DNA of 64,000 nucleotides from Tomocerus qinae (lineage: Eukaryota; Arthropoda; Collembola; Entomobryomorpha; Tomoceridae): contig CM034546.1 in NCBI GenBank assembly GCA_020055645.1, positions 76,012,001-76,076,000 on the forward strand. The letters run 5' to 3'. The position numbers and the translations under genes were made by a program. This document shows, in pieces, positions 37,130 to 50,400 of the stretch. Positions within the stretch are counted from its first letter, which is position 1. Each line of letters begins with the position of its first letter. The notes under the pieces were generated by a model that had not been told where the DNA came from, ran no database searches, and worked only from the letters and a program-made list of their open reading frames with translations.

Positions 37130-39312
37130 CTAATAACAGTTGATGTTCTCGTTTCGTCGTATCCAAGATATATAGTTGGTAACATTTGTGTAGATCCCAA
37201 CCCTATTAGAACTGGGAAGTTGACAATATCGGCCACTTGAAACCAGTCCACACAGATAATTCTTGTCCATTCTTTTATTAAAACATGTTAATGGGCCTCC
37301 AGAATCCCCCCGGCAAGCATCATTCATGCCTCCACCACAGATTTGCAGTCCCATTTTTTCAGGAGTAGTGAATGGACAGGATTGTAAAGTTATATTTGCA
37401 ACTTGGAGCCTATTTTGTATTTCTAGCGATTCAAAGGTGAGTCCCCATCCGCTAATTTGTGCAGTGCCTAAAAAAACATCATTGTTGTTTTTAAATACTA
37501 AACCGATCTGAATTCATACATTACAGCTTAATACCAAGTCATTTAGTGAAATTCTGGAAAAATCTAGCTTTAATCTACAGTATGGTACATTAAAAAGTAC
37601 TAATGGGAGTTTGCATGTATATAAGCAATATATAGGGCTATCTTACTATGGATTAATTGAAAATCAACAAGAAGAGTAGCTCAAAAGGTTGATATTTCAT
37701 ATTCACACAACAGTATACAAAGCATCTCTTTTCCAAAAAAAATCTCACCAAAACAGTTTAGAGCCAGGGCATGAAAAAGGCAAAAAACTGCCGTTTTGGT
37801 TATTTAAAAATAAATAAAATAAATTGCAATTTCTATGTTATACGGTACAAAAGTCATAGAAAATGGCAATATTAATGTCTCATGTGAAAATGAGGTCTGT
37901 AACAACCTCAAATTCATTTATAAATCAGCTTCATATGTAGCAAATGTCATAGGAAAAAGGCAAAAAGGTACAAAAAGAACCTTTTTCATGCCCTGTTCCC
38001 TATTTAGGGCACACTAAATGGTAGTTGGGCCTTAATTTTTTAATAAAAATGTAAATGAAGACTGAGAAGAGCGATAGGTTATTTGCACTGCAAGGTCTGC
38101 AACTGAAAACCAACTTATTGAACACCTATGGTTAGCAAAACATTTGTCAGTAAAATTGCTCAGTACTAGTAAAATAGCCATAATATTTTTCTTATACATG
38201 CGAATTCCCATTAGTACTATTTAATCTGCCATACTGTAGTGCATGAATAGGCATTAAGTATATTTGCCAGAATCACTAATGCGGTTGAAATTACATTGTA
38301 ATCAGGGCAACAGCGAGGGGGGCTCCGTGGCACGTACGTTCCCCTCCCTCCCGAAATCAAGAGAAAATGTCTGAAAACGGAAAATTATCCCATTTCGCGC
38401 AAAAATTATATTTTTTCTCGATGTACCTCCCGAAATGTTTTATGGCTGCTCTGATTGCAGTAAATATAGTTTTATTAAGTCATTACTTGATAAGTAGTTT
38501 TGGTTTATAGCTGTAATTGATACAGGTTCGACTCTTTTCCGCTGTCTTCTCAAAGGTGTTTGCAATGTAATAAGCGCAATATCATTGAAATAGCCTTCTG
38601 AAGTATAGTCTTCATGAATTACTACTCGACACATTAGAGACTCCTGTTTGAATACACTATTCTCATTTAATTCTCTAATACGGGCGACTACAGTATAGTA
38701 GTTATTTCTGAACTTGAATAGCCATCAAAGCAATGCGCAGCAGTTATTATTGTTGAAAATGAATTTGAATTCCGATTTTTTGAATAGATGTTCCCTCCAC
38801 AAAAATATTTACGTCCGTTTTCATGCTGAATATGAATTGAAACCTGAAATGGAATGTAATCACTGTCTCTTCCTCCTCCCACCTTTTCAGGATCTAAAAA
38901 CATATACGGTCCACATTTAAATATTGAAACGTTTAATTTGCGAAAGATTTAAATTGCATTCGGCATAAAGGTTACACAGTTACATAATATTATGTATTGG
39001 ACAGTAATTTTCATGAGGCTCTTGAAATTTTAAATCACAGAGGTTCTCTTTGAAAAGAAATTTCTGACATGGGAAAAATACCTTAAGTAGCTTTATTCAA
39101 TACTTAACTTACCAGCTATCCACTGTTTCGATTTTCCTAGTATGTTTTTCTGCCATTTGCTTGGAAAATTTCCAGTCCAATCTGGAATGAAATAATATTT
39201 TCCCTTTTAAATTTTACACTCTCTTTTAAAATGATCAGATTGTGAAAATTCCCAAAATTGTATTGCAAATATTGCGAATAAAATGCTGACTGACTGAAAA
39301 TGCAAATTTCAT
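37130..39312 (-). pseudogene. Trypsin-like protease pseudogene (unit A)
   Basis: Exon equivalents are 39,113-39,312, 38,487-38,893 and 37,130-37,467. Splice sites are intact and the exon 3 serine motif GDSGGPL with its Asp is kept. Two frame-breaking lesions separate it from the unit B gene: a 10-bp insertion in the signal-peptide codons (about 39,290-39,300) and a 2-bp insertion in exon 2 shortly after the TAAHC histidine (about 38,697), giving a stop. The TATA box (39,382-39,389) survives, which points to recent loss. Confidence 0.85.
38303..38453. mobile_element. hAT-like MITE in protease intron (unit A)
   Basis: A 151-bp element with ends CAGGGCAACAGCGAGGGGG and GGCTGCTCTG. Flanks ATTGTAAT and ATTGCAGT represent a worn 8-bp target duplication. 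It is present at the same place in unit B (54,646-54,796), so it inserted before the duplication. Confidence 0.77.
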
Positions 39313-39752
39313 TTTGAGGTATAATATATTGATTGTAATCAGAAGAGAAGAAAATGACAAATTTTGTTTTAATTTGCCTTCTATTTATATTCGTTTTTGT
39401 GTATAGGTGCAAAATGTACTTCTAATGTTCTAATTCTAGTACGTATAGATAAAATAATAATAAATGTTTAATGTACATAAAAACTGCAAACTATTTTTGT
39501 AAATAGGGTAATAGTAATCAGGTACGTATTTAAAGGGAGACAGGAGGCGCACACATTTTCATGTTTTACACAATATTATGTCATAGGGGTGCATCCCCTA
39601 AACCAAATCCCTGGGTATTATGCTGTCGATAATATTATGGCATGGCGATGAAGTTTAAGTACAGCAGAAGAAATGCATGCATATTAAAATTTTAATAATA
39701 TTTTCTAGGCTTGAACATTACCTTTCTGAAGGATGTTCACATAAGTTATTAA
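39313..39752. other. Protease upstream / H2A flank
   Basis: No gene. Colinear with 55,651-56,083 of unit B. Ends with the TTAA target of the next element. Confidence 0.6.
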
Positions 39753-40071
39753 GGAGGCCGTCTGTACAGACTTGCCGCATTATTTTCCAGGTGTCGTATT
39801 GTAGATTAACAGTGCAGAGCTCAGAGATTGAACTTCTTCAAGAAGTTCGGAAATCTCTCGAAATGGCGCATGGGGTCAATGAGTTTGGACTACGGGAGGA
39901 TCGTAAAAATATAGCTCCTGCCCCGGAGGAAAGTGTGGACTGTTGTGGCCTCGCTCTGGTCCTCCACCACACCACTCCTCCGTGCGATATCGCGATATGA
40001 ATACAACAACACAATCTAACCACATTTGATTTGTTTGTACTAGACAAAATGGCAAAGTGAAGCCATTTCAC

Positions 40072-40307
40072 ACACACATAACACGCATCGTATAGCCTAA
40101 TGTATTAAAACTGCCACCAGTCGTATCTGGATTTTTATAATGCTTGAGCGGGTCCATTGCATGTTGAAAATTCTTATAGGTTAATTTCGTCCCATTTAAC
40201 CATTAAGATTTTACACCATAGAATAGACCCGCGCAAACATTTAAAAATCCAGATACGACTGGTGGCAGATTTAATACATTGGGCTATACGATGAGTGTTT
40301 TGTGTGT
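40072..40307. repeat. Fold-back repeat inside the TTAA insertion
   Basis: Arms at about 40,072-40,150 and 40,235-40,307 are reverse complements with a few mismatches. They share CCACCAGTCGTATCTGGAT and its complement. The central loop is about 85 bp. Confidence 0.8.
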
Positions 40308-40437
40308 TTTCACACCTCATCAAACCAAGACTTCCTGAATTCCATTCTTATTAAGTGGTGTGCAACACCGCTTTATAGGAATGCCTGATCTGTCTCTCTG
40401 TCCGTCCGTCTGATTATCTGTTAGCACGGATAACTCA

Positions 40438-40945
40438 AAAACGGTTTGGGATAATCAACCCAAATTTACTGTACGTGATGTAGGGATGAAAAGCAAGGTC
40501 GAGTTCGAAAATGGACTAAATCGAACACACCCCTTGCCTGTGGGCATGGTCCAAATATTTAAAATTGTTGTAACTTTAGTTATTGACAATGTAGAACGTC
40601 ATGAGATATTTCGCTCGAAAAGATTATTTGTTAAACCATGTCAAGGTCAAGTCACACGTATAGAAAGGTCAAAGGTCATTGGAAAAATTCACTAAAAACG
40701 ACGATAAAAACGGTTTGAGATAATTAACTCAACCTTACTATGCGTGATGTAGGGATGAAAAGCAATGTCGAGTTAGAAAATAAAATAAATCAGACACACC
40801 CCCTGCCTGTGGGCGTGGTCCAAAAATTAAAAATTGATGTAACTTTAGTTATTGATATTGTAGAACGTCATGGGATAGCTCGTTCGAAAATTTTATTCGT
40901 TAGGCCATGTCAAGGTCATTGGAAAAATTCACTAAAAACGTCATG
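40438..40945 (+). repeat. Two-copy direct repeat (about 265 bp)
   Basis: Copies start at about 40,438 and 40,707, each with AAAACGGTTTGRGATAAT, GTGATGTAGGGATGAAAAGC and TTGGAAAAATTCACTAAAAACG. The second has a shorter tail. Open reading frames of about 70 codons in both copies look alike but have no recognised domain. Confidence 0.8.
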
Positions 40946-41520
40946 TAACGTCAGATAATTAGTTCAATTTTTTATGCAATTTCACACCACTTTTTTACAT
41001 CCATTTGGACATGGTTTATTATTTCACTAGGACTCCACAGTACTAATTCTGAATTTCAAAATGATTACGCATATTAAGGTTCAGGGGTGGTTCAAAATAC
41101 GGGGAAATTCAATGAGGGGCAGGTTCTAGACTTAAATTTTTTTAAATTATAATTGCAATTAGATTTTTTTTTAAATGCAACTATATCAAAAATCCAGTAA
41201 CTCCCTTTTGTCCCTGGATAGTCCACGATTCCAAAAATGCAAGTCCTATAAAAATCGGACTAAACCGAAGATGAAAAGATGTTATGATGAATTTTAAATG
41301 CAATGGAGGTTGACCCTAATTGCTGTTGATGGATAATCCGAGGGCATAAGTCAACGCAATTCCAAAAACTAGATTCTAGGAAACGGGGAACTGGGGAAGT
41401 GTATTATATTATAAAGATTTCTATACTGACTTATAATAGCATTCCCATCAATGCATTGGCAATAATTTTATTGTTATTACTACTTTTGAAGTTGGCATCC
41501 TTTCTGGTACTCTTCTTGTA

Positions 41521-41745
41521 CTATGATCGCCAAATAACTTTGGACAATAAGATTGAAGAACAATAAAACCGATAAGAATACATAATAGGCGATTTCGCGT
41601 TTCAGTGAGCACGAACAAAGGTGCTCGTTGAAGCACGAACTCCTGTATTTTTCATGCTCACTGATGCACGAACTCGCCTATTATATTTTCTTATCGGTTT
41701 TATTATTCTTCAATCTTATTGTCCAAAGTTATTTGGCGATCATAG
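41521..41745. repeat. Fold-back repeat, CTATGATCGCCAAATAAC arms
   Basis: Nearly perfect arms at 41,521-41,598 and 41,668-41,745 (CTATGATCGCC... and ...GGCGATCATAG). The loop between contains a smaller pair of CACGAAC/GTTCGTG words. Short MITE-like palindrome; no target duplication determined. Confidence 0.82.
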
Positions 41746-42294
41746 TAATAGTCACTGACTTGTCCAATTTACTTCCTCCGCCAAACTCGATGTCAGATGG
41801 TAGACGGTTTGTTTGTGTTTTGTGAGTATTAGGAAACAATAACATACATTCATAATATCGCGCACAATCTGACGTCATTTCTAACGGTCATACCATTGAG
41901 GCACCTACGAACGGATGATCGAACTCACAGAGCGAGTTAATTGTACATATTTACATGTAATTATTTTCGAAATTTATTTGCGATGCAGGGCCAATTCTAC
42001 ATTAGCTAGGGTGTCATGCGAGAGGTCAAAAAAAAGATGATCTAATGACTTGGTTACTCAAAGAGGCGGATTTTGGATATCCGTTTTGGGAAAGCCGTAA
42101 AGATAACCTTTGCAAGTGTCCTCACAGTTAGCGATCTAAATAAAATTTTGAAATTTCCCCTTTTGAGTAACCCCAAAATGCGATTGCCTTTTTTTAAGCT
42201 ATCATTCGTCTTTGTAGCTAGCGTAGATTTGGAGAATTGTCTCAGAGTATGAGATCAAGTCGAGCATGATTTTAAAACATGAAAAACGGCACTC

Positions 42295-42507
42295 TTAAAA
42301 TTGTAAAAATCTGCAACTTTACAGGTACCATAACATATATATAAAAATAAAACCAACTTAGGCGGATTAGGTTATACTGAATATATTCCAGGCTAATACA
42401 CGATGGTGCGATACGCCATAGATATGATAGAATTCCAAAGTGATGTACAATTTATGTCCAACATTTTAAACAGTTAATCCTACTCTATGACAAATCATTA
42501 ACAGGTA
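42295..42507 (-). other. H2A 3' flank remnant at duplication junction
   Basis: Matches 56,080-56,293 and, in inverse, the flanks of H2A copies 1 and 3. The H2A gene itself is not here; the duplication endpoint cut it off. It ends ACAGGTATAGGC where unit B begins. Confidence 0.8.
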
Positions 42508-43108
42508 TAGGCATATTAACAATGTTTAGTTTTCGAAATTAGCTAATGTTCATTCATATTGGACTACCTTGTTTTATGAGATAAAATATGCATTATATAT
42601 ACGCGCATATGCATTGCAACAAAAAGCATCATTTCCCATGGCATATATAGATACTTGCGACAAAGGAATAAACAATTTTATTTAGATAATAATATATAAT
42701 AGGTGTAACTAAATGCCATGTGAAGCATTTGTTGCAACTTACAACTCACCCGTTCGTTTTACGAATAAAAATGAGGATTTCTTGATTTTTGTAATTTATA
42801 AATTCTAAAGCTTTTCATCCAACCATCAAACATATCATATCATATCATATCAAGGTTTTATTGTCATACTTTGTTCAGCCGGATACAAGTCTTGCCGTTT
42901 TCCAACAAGGGACATACATAGATTTGAACTATAATTAAGGATTTAGTATTATAGTCCTAATGAACATAGCATAATTACAAATAGTACAGTTTACAATTTT
43001 CGGAGGCTCATTTCGAAAACTCCTAGATTTAGGCTACAATTTTTTTGGAAAAAAAAACTAAATAAAACAACTACAAACGTAAAGCTAATTAATAATACAC
43101 AATACAGA

Positions 43109-46100
43109 TTACTCACGCTTATATTTGATGTAACAATTTAGATCTTTTTTGAATATATGTATATTTTCAGCACATTTCAATTTATTAGGTAGTTTATTCC
43201 ATTCCTCAATAGCTCTATATTTAAAGGATTTTTTGAAGAAAGTATTATTGAATGAGTTACTTATACAACCATTTTGTCTAGTTGCCCTTACGTTGTTATT
43301 TGCTGGAAAAAGCGAAGACAATTCATCATGAAAGATATGAGGTGTCTTAATCAAGGGGTACGCAATAGTTAAGATTGCATACTTTATATGTTCCTCTGCA
43401 GAGAGTATACCAAATGAATCATATAATGAGAACATATTTGGGGTTCCTAAGTTACCCACTCTTATTCGATTTACAGTCTTTCTACTAAAAAAGTAATTTA
43501 GAAGAAAATTATCAATAATTCCCTGAATTTTATTTAGATTATCCACTGATGTTGACGAGTAAATGGCAAGGCCATACTCAAAGATAGAATAAACCATTGC
43601 CCGAAAAATAATAATCATAGTGTCGGTAGGAATTAGTCTTTTTTGTTTTAGAAGCTTATTGCATCGAAATGACATTTTTTGACATATATACGAAACATGT
43701 AAGTTAAATGTTAATGACTGATCGACATGGACCCCTAGGTATTTAAATGAGGTTACATTTTTGATGCTATTATTCTCATATCTTCCCATTCTGGCAAGGG
43801 AAGTCTTCCCTTTGGATTTTTGTATAGTACAAAAAATGATTTATTCCAGTTTGGGGTAGAAAGGTTGTCTGAACACCATTTACCCAATTTGCCCATGGAA
43901 TTTGATAGTTCATCCTTTAATATTGGGTAATTATCTTCTGATAAGGAATTTGCAACATCGTCAGCAAATAGGGTAACTGGCCTATCAATATAGTTTACTA
44001 TATCACTAATATAGAAGCAGTAGCATAATGGTCCTAGTATACTACCTTCTGGGCTGCCTCCTAATACATCAAAATTCTCAGAATGATAATTATTGAGTTT
44101 TATGCATATCTTTCGGTCTAGAAAATAGCTAGCTAGCAGTCTGAGAAGTAGATGAGGAATATTAAAGTCTGTTTTCATTTTTGTAAGCAGAATCATGTAG
44201 TTCACACTTGGGAAGGCTTTCTGGACGTCATAGTAAGAAACACCAACCACTTTGTTTGAGTCTAGACCTGTATGGATTTGCATTGTCAGTGATACAAGTG
44301 CATGAGTAGTATTCAGAGACCTGCTGAATCCATACTGGCTTTTAAATTTTATGCCTTTACGGTTTAATGAGATACGTAGCTCATCTGCTATTAATGACTC
44401 AAATATTTTTCCCAAGAATGGTATAATGGAAATTAAACGATAACATCCTGGGTCAGTTTTTACTCCCCCAGCTTTAAGTATGGGTGTGGCAGTTGCCATT
44501 TTCCATTTTGCTGGAAAATAACCCTGTTTTATAGCTTGATTGAAGATCTTAACAAGTTGGGGTGCTAAAATTTCCGCCAAAAGTTTTATCAGTTTAGCGG
44601 GTAGTGGGGAACTAGCTGTATCTGAGGCATTAATGGATTTAAGTTTCTTAACCACATCCTTTTCCGTGACAGTGAAAGAGATGTCTGACTCGGTGTTAAG
44701 TGAGTTTACAAAGTCTTGAATACGTTCACTATCATCAACATGAGACAGGGAAAAGGTATCAACAAAGCATTCTGATATTTGTTCATTACTATTTAAAGTA
44801 TTACCAGATACAATTAATTCATTACAAGAACCAGCAATTACATCACAATTGGTCAGTTGCTTGTAGATCTTCCATTTCTGGGCACTATCTTTAGTGAGAT
44901 TAAATTTATTTCTGTAGTAAGTTCTTTTTGCCGACCTAATAGCACCAATAACGGACAGTTTTAGCTTACGACTATAATTCCACAATTGTTCTGTGTCGTA
45001 AGTCTTGGCAAGTTTGAAAATATGGTTTTTGTAATGAATTTGTTTTTTTAAATCTACCGTAATCCAAGGGTTAACAACAGACTTAATATTACGTTTACGC
45101 TTAGGTGCTACATTATCAACAACTTCCATAGTCAATTTTTCGAATGTATCTAACATATCATCTACATTTTCACTTAGATCTAAAATATTCCAAGGGACAC
45201 TACTAAAAGCATCATCCAACAATTCAGGTTTCAGATTATTATAATTTCTAATGAGTTTAATTTTACGCACAAGCTGTATTTTTGGTTTTTTTTCTTACTA
45301 TATAGACAAAATCATGATTCGTAATGTTTATATTCAATATACCAGATTTTTTGACATAATCAATACTATTCGTATACGCGTGATCTAGTAGTGAAGTATA
45401 ATCCCTGGTAGGTGTAACACTATTTCCCTTATAAATTCTTGTGAAAGTAGGTTCAGTTATGAGTTGCATAAAACCTAACGTTGCCATGCTATCAGTAAGA
45501 AATGTGTTGCATGGTTTAAGCAAATCATAGTTAAAATCTCCTAGTAGATAAACTTCATTTGAGAATGTATTAAGGTAAGAGCATAATATATTGAGTTCAT
45601 AGGCAAAACCTAGAGTTACCGTCCCATCTCTATGGTGTACTGTGTTGATGGGCGAATTAGGGTGTTTGTATATACCTGCTACAACAAATGGTTTAGTATG
45701 TGGTAATGTTACCACTATAGATATGCACTCATTTTCATTTTTCAAATCAGGTACATTATTTAAATGCTTTACAGAAATATGATTTCTATAATAGACTGCT
45801 ACCCCTCCTCCCGTTCTTTCTCTGTCTATTCTTATGAACTCGTAACCATCAATAAATAATTCGTTAGTGAGTATAGATTCACTAGTGAACCCAGCTATGA
45901 GGGCAAATCTAGCACTCTAGAGAAATTCAGCAGGCCACCCATCACAGTAATAAAAACAATTTCGAAAACATCCCATTAGGTTGTTAACTTTGTAAATACA
46001 AAGTACATTTAAATTAATACACCCTTATTTTCTACAGTGGTTGGAAAAATTAGCTGCAGCCCCAACTTCCTGATAAAAGGAATTTCCTACACCAAAATAA

Positions 46101-47498
46101 TAACTGTAGATAGTAGCATCAAATATAGGGAACAATGACCGACTATTTCCGAAAAAACTCCCACAAAGTTACCAAAACTTTGAAAATCGAAAAAATAAGA
46201 TTCCCTCTAGGATTTTGGAAAAACGTTCAAATCCCATGAGTACAACTTAGGAATAAATATTTTTAAAGAATAGTTAATTACCCAGTGCTGTTATTTAATT
46301 CTACAAAAAGATATCCCAACTGGCACAAAGGAATTAAGAGGGTGGTAAAAAGTAAACCTAGCTCTATTAAAAAATGTTGAATAAGTTTTTCGATATTATA
46401 GCAGAACCACTTTGGATTAGAAGTTTTGAAATGCTATTTAATACGCACATTACGATCATTACGAAATGTTCCCTTTCGCTAATCATTTCCATTCGATACT
46501 CACCATTCAACCTTCTTATGTAAATTTCTATTTTTATTTAGACGTCATAATAATAATATGAAACGTGAAACGACTCATTTCGTTGGTTTAGAGGAATTGG
46601 GCTTGCGCATTTTGCTTTTTTGCTTTTAAGGAGCCTACATATATTACGTGTGCAGTTGATGGGAGGAGGAGATACCCAAAAGTGTTGCAGTCAGCACTTG
46701 CGTTACACATAGGGGGGGGGGAGGATTTGCGTTACGTAATATATGCAGGTTCCCTAGATTCTCCCTACCACACGTACATACATATATATATATATAGACA
46801 GGTAAATTTATTGAAGTCTGTGATTATACATAGAGATTAACTTTGGTTTCACTAATTAGTACAACATCCAACTTATAATGGTTACAGATTACCGATAGCT
46901 GATTCAAATTACCTACTAATCCATCTATATTTATGTGACTCATTATGAAGCCCTTAGGCAATGCAGTACTACTTCCAGGAGCGGATTCAGAAATATTGAA
47001 GATATCTGATAGGATTGGGGTATATACAATAGGTGATAATAGTTCCTCAACTAAATTAAAATCATGTATAGAGTCAAACTCAGAATTTTCAAGCTCCGTG
47101 AAAGGAAATATACATTTCATGCAATAATAGCTATTATAATTAGTATTATCTCGCTTACTCCCGATATTTGGTAAATGGCAGCGGTGATAAGGCAATTCAC
47201 AACCTTCACAATACACTATAATGTAGTTTTTAACAGCCTTGAGACAGCACATGCCGGATACCAAATTAGGGTTCAAAGACCTCATCGTCGTCGGCTTGCT
47301 ACACTCATTGCAATTGTCACAAACAAAATTTAATTCTAGCGATCTAATTTTTAGTTTTAAAAATGCACTTTCTGATAAGGCTGTACATAATCTATGATAA
47401 TATAAATTACAAGACTTACAGTATAATCCAGTTAGTACATTATTAACTTTGTTACACTCGACACAAGTTGTATTCTTGCTATAATATTTAGGCACCAT
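43109..47498 (-). pseudogene. Retrotransposon PHD/endonuclease/RT reading frame, broken
   Basis: Reading from 47,498: a PHD-like finger (CVECNK, CKSCNLYYHRLC, CDNC), then the endonuclease start (SHINIDGL, LISETK). The frame is cut by the Helitron at 46,836 and resumes at 45,881 (RTGGGVAVYYR, LLGDFNYDLL). A frameshift near 45,270-45,290, in a run of A, separates it from the RT part (43,753-45,270), which shows PAKWKMATATPILK, SPEGSILGPLCYCFYI and the catalytic FADD. Another frameshift near 43,770 leads to the C-terminal part (FKYLGV, to 43,109). At least three lesions make this copy inactive. Confidence 0.88.
45882..46836 (-). mobile_element. Non-autonomous Helitron nested in the retrotransposon
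   Basis: On the minus strand it starts TCTCTATGTATAATCACAGA at 46,836 and ends GGGTTCACTAG at 45,882, between A and T. Removing it in thought restores one continuous endonuclease frame across the junction, which supports the exact borders. It shares its ends and much of its interior with 29,341-30,644, including GCGTTACG-containing and CTCCTCCTCC-type stretches. 955 bp, no coding capacity. Confidence 0.86.
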
Positions 47499-47791
47499 GT
47501 TTTCTAAGATGAGTGGAATGTCTTCATAAAATCACGATTTTCACCAGCTCATTTTTAGGCACTGGCTACCTAGCAGGCTACAGATGAGCCTTACCTCTTG
47601 AGGCCGTAACCAATTTTTAGGGGTTAGGAGCCCTGGCAGGAAAATTTCAGCAAATGAATAGCAGACTGAGGTCAGGCTAGGACAAGCAAGGCAAAGCAGC
47701 GAGTTTTGCAGTGCAGTGTGCATACGACTGCATAGTGGACAGAGGAGCGAGCGACCCTTCCTCAGCCGAAGCTGGAGAAAGAATGAAACAT

Positions 47792-48868
47792 CATCATTCA
47801 TTAATAATCCAAAGACTGTTGGAACCACACATATTAAAACATTATTTTTACATCATTAATAAAACTATTTTCGACTCTGATTGCTTTTGTACCAATAAAC
47901 CTTGCTGCGTATGTTATTTTCCTTACCTAATTGTAATGTGTTTCATTGAAATGAAATTTAATAGCAAGTACAAATTGGCAATATAATATTACGGTGCAAT
48001 TATTATGAAAAAAAAATTAGTTTTGAGTTGTTTCTGGTCGAGAAATGAATAGTGGACTTGGGTATTACAATGCACTTAAGCATGTATCAATAACGAATTT
48101 GTTTAATTGCAGTTAGATAAGCGTAGGGGGACACCCTTAACTGCCCTTTGTTCTAAGTAGTGCCTGATTAGGTGATTCGTAAATCGTAATTGAAAAAATT
48201 CTCGTTTTCCCAGACTTAGGGAAGGAATTACGCCCCTATTAAGTACATGCCTGATGAGGTGATGCGGTCAAGCAAACATGTGTGAATACATACAAACGTA
48301 TCCAGAAATTTTGTCAAGGCTAAGGCTTTTTACCTAACCTAAGCCTAAGCTACCAAAAACTAAGTCAAAAACAGGACATATTAAAGCGAAGCGCGCAAAT
48401 TTTTGGCCACATTTTTGGGAAAATTCTTCTATTTTTCAGATTTAGGGGGCGCTGCTTTCCCCCGCCCCCTACTGGATACGTGCTTGCATACAACAAACAA
48501 CAGAGTATGTATTTGTATTATTTAATATTATTGATTCAGAATCAAGTGTAATTTTTTCCTTTGGGCACATTTAAGTAAGTGGCTAGGATTATTAATTGTA
48601 TCAACACAACACCTTTTACTCAGAATATACCGAATACCATATTTTATGTATCGTTTGGCTCTGAAGGACCTGTAAGACAACAAAATATTGTATTGTTTTG
48701 CAATTGTCTTAGCCATATACATTTTGAAAAGTGTACATTTTACATTAAATTGCATTGCAGTTAGACATCACATTTATAATAATATTATCATGATTCGTCA
48801 TGATTATGTAACAAAGCATAATAAATGCATATTTTTCATCATGATCATAAAAAGATTTAAATGTCATA
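47792..48868. other. Non-coding, H3 3' flank (unit B)
   Basis: Colinear with 30,791-31,840, differing by small indels. No gene. Confidence 0.6.
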
Positions 48869-48906
48869 TTTGCCCTCAGTAGAATGTGTTGGCCCTTAAA
48901 AGGGCC
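48869..48906 (-). terminator. Histone 3' stem-loop with altered downstream element (H3 copy 3)
   Basis: Stem-loop complement at 48,891-48,906. The downstream element reads CTACTGAGGGCAAAT (48,868-48,882): the A of GAGAGC, constant or nearly so elsewhere, is G here. This would weaken U7 pairing. Confidence 0.9.
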
Positions 48907-48933
48907 GTTGGTTGAAGTAGTTGTGTGGGATGT

Positions 48934-49575
<642 letters not shown>

Positions 49576-49602
49576 ATTTTACTACATTGTACACATTTTG
49601 CA

Positions 49603-49735
49603 GGCATACAGAAAATGTTTTTCTGCCCGGTAACCAAAATATTCTGAGCTTCCCTTTTCGGGCAGGCATAAAGCTGTCTGCCCGGTAACGAGGTTACCGT
49701 AAAATTACATTTTCTGTATGCCTTTTCTGTATGCC
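49603..49735. repeat. Inverted-repeat hairpin (unit B copy)
   Basis: Colinear with 35,286-35,418; arms GGCATACAGAAAATG and its complement. Confidence 0.65.
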
Positions 49736-49919
49736 ATTTTGTGGACTTAAACAAATATTTGAACATATACTTTTTAAACCTTTTTTGCCATAACACTAAG
49801 TGGATTTGCCCCTAAAAGTATACGTTTACATAGGTAGAATTATTATAGTTTAGGTTTTATTATGGTAGGTTACAACTTTAACCCTCGACCCCAACCTTGA
49901 TAACCTATGTACTTATATA

Positions 49920-50064
49920 TCGTCTGCCTATGACTGCGACAATGTAACAAACCAATGTATCAGGAGTTAGGTTTGTTACATTGTCGCAGCCATGATAAAA
50001 TGGTTTGTTACTTTGTAGCAGTCATGATGAAATGGCTTGTTACTTAGTAATGTTAGGCAGACGA
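49920..50064. mobile_element. TA-target MITE, TCGTCTGCCTA ends
   Basis: A 145-bp element with ends TCGTCTGCCTA and TAGGCAGACGA and TA on both sides. The homologous unit A site (35,590-35,605) is uninterrupted. The interior repeats TTTGTTACATTGTCGCAG and relatives in both orientations. Related sequence at 33,350-33,430. Confidence 0.87.
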
Positions 50065-50400
50065 TATGTGTCACAAAATAATATTAGTTTTTGGAGTAAA
50101 GATCTTTTAAGGCAAATAATTAACAGTGAGCTGCATGTACACGTAAATAATATCAAATAAAATATTTTACGGCGACAAAATATGTCATTATTTCATAAAG
50201 TTGTATTATTGTAATGACACTAGTATAAAATAATATATCAATTACTGTCACAAATAAATGTGATGTCATATCAAAGTCATCCATGCGCACACATTATTGA
50301 TTTTTCTCTTTTGAGGTAACTAAAATTAACGTCGACACAATTTAATAAATGAATTAAAGTCAAGCATTGTTTATGTATGTATGTATGCGGAAATGAAAAC
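50065..50400. other. Knottin upstream flank (unit B)
   Basis: Colinear with 35,605-35,937; no gene. Confidence 0.6.

Larger units (their letters stand above)
39753..42294. mobile_element. TTAA-flanked 2.5 kb insertion (unit A)
   Basis: TTAA at 39,749-39,752 and 42,295-42,298 bracket 2,542 bp that are absent from unit B, where a single TTAA stands at 56,080-56,083. Ends read GGAGGCCGTCTG and, inverted, GAGTGCCGTTTT. TTAA duplication is used by piggyBac, Kolobok and some Sola elements. No transposase is recognisable. The interior holds two palindromic elements and a two-copy repeat, so it may be a composite of nested insertions. Confidence 0.75.
42834..47785 (-). mobile_element. Non-LTR retrotransposon with PHD finger (CR1/L2-like)
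   Basis: Flanked by AAACAT (42,828-42,833 and 47,786-47,791). The unoccupied site is at 30,785-30,790. It is 4,952 bp long including a nested 955-bp Helitron. The 3' end on the minus strand is a TGATA-type short tandem tail, not poly(A). It codes for a PHD-type zinc finger, an APE-like endonuclease and a reverse transcriptase. The tail and domain order point to the CR1/L2 side of non-LTR elements; exact clade not determined. Confidence 0.85.

Noticed and set aside
39677-40000. 107-codon ORF across the left edge of the TTAA insertion
   Set aside because: It starts in host flank and runs into the insertion; no known domain, likely chance.
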